DNA of 13,770 nt from Bacteroidota bacterium. GTDB taxonomy: Bacteria > Bacteroidota > Bacteroidia > NS11-12g > UBA955. Every line of letters starts with the position of its first letter. Positions within the stretch are counted from its first letter, which is position 1. The notes under the pieces were generated by a model that was not told where the DNA came from, ran no database searches, and was given only the letters and a program-made list of their open reading frames with translations. This document shows, in pieces, positions 12,195-13,770 of this stretch. The translations under genes and the position numbers were made by a program. The stretch spans positions 1 to 13,770 of the forward strand of contig RGEC01000036.1 in the NCBI GenBank assembly GCA_009918425.1, written 5' to 3'.

Positions 12195-12392
12195 ATGATA
12201 CTTATCAACGTAAAAGAAAGCGACTCGCTCGACAAAGCGCTGAAGAAATTCAAAAAGAAGTTCGAGAAGACCGGTGTGGTTAAAGAACTTCGTGCCCGTC
12301 AGTCTTTTGAAAAGCCTTGCATCACCAAGCGCATGCAAAAAATACGTGCTGCTTATCGTCAGCAGATGCAGCGCCAGGAAATGGAACCATAA
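12195..12392 (+). CDS. rpsU: 30S ribosomal protein bS21
   Basis: A 65-residue basic protein of the 30S platform next to the 16S rRNA 3' end. Seen: MILINVKESDSLDKALKKFKK, then KTGVVKELRARQSFEKP and a basic C-terminal tail, matching bS21 over its full length. The start is the ATG at 12195; an in-frame ATG at 12135 would add 20 residues unlike the family and lies upstream of the -7 box, so it cannot be used from that promoter. With bS18 and bS6, bS21 sequesters the anti-Shine-Dalgarno in Bacteroidota. The gene is monocistronic: own consensus promoter, extended Shine-Dalgarno and an intrinsic terminator. Confidence 0.96.
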   Translation: MILINVKESDSLDKALKKFKKKFEKTGVVKELRARQSFEKPCITKRMQKIRAAYRQQMQRQEMEP

Positions 12393-12413
12393 TTAAAAGA
12401 TAAACTCTATACC

Positions 12414-12440
12414 AAAGCCGCCTGCAAGCGGCTTTTTTTA
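12414..12440 (+). terminator. Intrinsic terminator of rpsU
   Basis: AGCCGC (12416-12421) pairs with GCGGCT (12428-12433) across a 6-base loop, extended by two A-T pairs, and is followed by T7 (12433-12439). It is 21 bases after the rpsU stop. The stop codon of the convergent gene (12438-12440) falls inside the T run, so the two 3' ends almost touch. Confidence 0.85.
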
Positions 12441-13409
12441 TTTCTCCAGGAGATACCCGGCCTCTCTTACCTCATGAACACCATTGCTTGTAATGGCATA
12501 AACAAATCTCGGCATGAGGCTGAAAGCACCTACATTACCTTCATTATCCATCGCCAGAAGGCACACCTGTTTTCCATGGGCTTTATTACCGCGTCTTTTA
12601 TAATACCGTTTAATAACTGCTTCGCATGCTGCCTGCGGACTTTTACCGCTGCGCATGGCTTCTACAACGCTGTGAGAGGCAGCCATTCGTATCATCTCTT
12701 CGCCCAATCCGGTACAGGTAGCCGCGCCTATTTCCCCATCGACATATAAACCCGCACCAATGATAGGAGAATCGCCTATCCTACCATGCATTTTCCAGGC
12801 CATGCCACTGGTAGTACAAACGCCGGCAAGTCGTTTTTGCATATCAAGCGCCAACATCCCAATAGTATCGTGATTGATTTCCCAGTTTGGTTGTGGATCA
12901 TATTCCGCCTTTTTCAGCCATTCCTTCCAGGCAGTTTCGGCCTCTGGTGTTAACAGATTTTCGTTTTTAAAACCTTGTTCCAGTGCAAACCTTAGGGCAC
13001 CTTCACCTGCAAGCATAACATGTGGTGTTTTTTCCATCACCCTTCTGGCTACAGCCGCCGGGTGCACAATATGCTCAAGGCACGCAACCGAACCGCAGTT
13101 AAAATTCTCATCCATAATGCACGCATCCAGCGTAACACGACCATCTCTGTCCGGAAAACCACCCAGACCGACTGAATTGATCAGCGGATCCCCTTCCGGC
13201 ACAGCAACACCTGCTTCAACGGCATCCAGCGCATAACCATTATTTTTTAAAATATTCCAGGCCGCAGCATTGGCCGCCAATCCAAAATCCCAGGTAGAAA
13301 TCACGACCGGGCCTCTCCTTCTCTTGTGTGAAGAACCCGCACTATTTCTTATGGCAGCAGCTGCAGCAATCAACCCTGTCAGCCTCAAAAACTCTTTCCT
13401 AGAAAGCAT
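12438..13409 (-). CDS. Glycosylasparaginase (N4-(beta-N-acetylglucosaminyl)-L-asparaginase)
   Basis: A 323-residue Ntn-hydrolase precursor that cleaves the GlcNAc-Asn bond left after breakdown of N-linked glycopeptides. Features match the Elizabethkingia (Flavobacterium) meningosepticum enzyme as I recall it: STWDFGLAANAAAW (38-51), GGFPDRDGRVTLDACIMDE (83-101), EKTPHVMLAGEGA, then the autoproteolysis and nucleophile site NHDTIGM with Thr182, substrate-binding GRIGDSPIIGAG (209-220), and CTGLGEE (232-238). Self-cleavage before Thr182 should give alpha and beta chains. The N-terminus MLSRKEFLRLTGLIAAAAA looks like a Tat signal (SRKxFL, with Lys for the second Arg), pointing to periplasmic export after folding, although a lipoprotein-free Sec route is not excluded. 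The gene stands alone, convergent to rpsU. Confidence 0.92.
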   Translation of the reverse strand: MLSRKEFLRLTGLIAAAAAIRNSAGSSHKRRRGPVVISTWDFGLAANAAAWNILKNNGYALDAVEAGVAVPEGDPLINSVGLGGFPDRDGRVTLDACIMDENFNCGSVACLEHIVHPAAVARRVMEKTPHVMLAGEGALRFALEQGFKNENLLTPEAETAWKEWLKKAEYDPQPNWEINHDTIGMLALDMQKRLAGVCTTSGMAWKMHGRIGDSPIIGAGLYVDGEIGAATCTGLGEEMIRMAASHSVVEAMRSGKSPQAACEAVIKRYYKRRGNKAHGKQVCLLAMDNEGNVGAFSLMPRFVYAITSNGVHEVREAGYLLEK

Positions 13410-13456
13410 GGCCGCGAATATATAATGTAAATAATATGAGCAATAGTAAATTGTAT

Positions 13457-13476
13457 CATATTTGTTAACAAAGGTT
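13457..13476. promoter_or_regulatory. Palindrome with back-to-back weak -7 boxes between divergent genes
   Basis: TTTGTTAACAAA (13461-13472) is a perfect 12-base palindrome. On the plus strand CATATTTG (13457-13464) and on the minus strand AACCTTTG (13476-13469) each match TAnnTTTG with one mismatch and share the palindrome. They are about 60 bases from the start of the recombinase gene (13524) and of the glycosylasparaginase gene (13409). Either may be the promoter; the evidence is weak. Confidence 0.3.
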
Positions 13477-13523
13477 CATAACTATTCACAATAATTTCAT
13501 TGGGTGTGCGTTTGCTTTGTACA

Positions 13524-13770
13524 GTGCATCATTTCGCCATCGACTTTTTGGATTATCTGGCATTGAACAGGCGCATGTCTGTTCATACTGTTTCGGCGTA
13601 TGAAAATGATTTGCAACAATTTGAAAACCATTGCCAAAACGATGCTTTGGATATTATATCAGGCCTGAACCCCATGACAGTAAGAGGCTGGATGGCCGAT
13701 TTGATGGAAGCCGGACTGCAGGCCAGATCCGTTCACCGAAAAATTTCTGTTCTGCGTTCTTTTACCCGCT
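13524..13770 (+). CDS. Tyrosine recombinase XerC/XerD-type, N-terminal part (cut by window end)
   Basis: An open frame runs to the window edge without a stop. From the GTG at 13524 it reads HHFAIDFLDYLALNRR, then SVHTVSAYENDLQQFE, MTVRGWMADLMEAGL and SVHRKISVLRSFTR. This is the SAM-like core-binding domain (phage_int_SAM_1 type) of XerC/XerD-type recombinases, which resolve chromosome dimers at dif. The catalytic domain with its Arg-His-Arg-Tyr residues is beyond the window. The start is uncertain: GTG 13506 and TTG 13500 are also in frame, and an in-frame stop at 13479-13481 bounds the choice; 13524 best fits family length. In many Bacteroidota a recombinase gene follows rpsU directly; here the glycosylasparaginase gene lies between. 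Confidence 0.8.
   Translation, partial: MHHFAIDFLDYLALNRRMSVHTVSAYENDLQQFENHCQNDALDIISGLNPMTVRGWMADLMEAGLQARSVHRKISVLRSFTR

Noticed and set aside
1..13770. CRISPR arrays, transposases, attachment sites, rRNA or tRNA genes
   Set aside because: No regularly spaced repeats, transposase motifs or clover-leaf sequences were seen; gaps between genes are all under about 115 bases.

Overview
The window looks like a piece of a Bacteroidota chromosome or metagenomic contig (Chitinophagales/Sphingobacteriales/Cytophagales-like rather than Bacteroides; the genus cannot be told). The reasons are: a giant C25 protease with a type IX secretion type C-terminus; several copies of the Bacteroidota -7 promoter element TAnnTTTG; general absence of Shine-Dalgarno sequences with the telling exception of rpsU; a Flavobacterium-type glycosylasparaginase; and the gene order acyl-CoA dehydrogenase - rpsU - tyrosine recombinase, which I know as a Bacteroidota arrangement leading towards the translation/tuf region. 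Spot counts give about 45-50% GC for most of the window, while the first ~400 bases are about 28% GC or less.

Layout. (1) 1-544: an AT-rich segment carrying the 5' part of a GIY-YIG nuclease-like gene of the type seen in algal giant viruses, joined in frame at a CFVCG motif to the 3' end of a bacterial thymidine kinase gene. This is either a real gene fusion or a chimeric contig join. (2) 530-2898, minus strand: a tight four-gene operon (small two-helix membrane protein, Mrp-type Fe-S carrier ATPase, stand-alone Nfu/NifU C-terminal scaffold, UbiA-like polytopic membrane protein) with overlaps or short gaps between genes. (3) 2932-8013, minus strand: a 1,693-residue secreted C25 (gingipain/PorU-type) protease. 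(4) 8025-8756, plus: an RsmI-like SAM methyltransferase, divergent from the protease with only 11 bases between start codons. (5) 8812-10910, plus: a two-gene unit of an alpha-oxoamine synthase family PLP enzyme (sphingolipid or capnine type acyltransferase candidate) and a membrane-anchored helix-hairpin-helix protein. (6) 10987-12129, plus: an acyl-CoA dehydrogenase. (7) 12195-12392, plus: rpsU (bS21) with its own promoter, an extended Shine-Dalgarno sequence and a terminator. (8) 12438-13409, minus: glycosylasparaginase with a Tat-like leader. (9) 13524-end, plus: the start of a XerC/XerD-type tyrosine recombinase, cut by the window edge.

How the genes fit together: most are housekeeping (Fe-S cluster delivery, translation, lipid metabolism) next to a cell-surface protease system. 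No CRISPR array, transposase, rRNA or tRNA was seen. The points most worth checking are the virus-like/thymidine kinase junction at about 390-415, a strong intrinsic-terminator-like hairpin lying inside the first 22 codons of the helix-hairpin-helix gene, the extended Shine-Dalgarno of rpsU, two genes whose promoter boxes sit exactly four bases before the start codon, and an eight-G tract in the protease gene. No complete, obviously new multi-gene system (defence island or biosynthetic cluster) could be supported.
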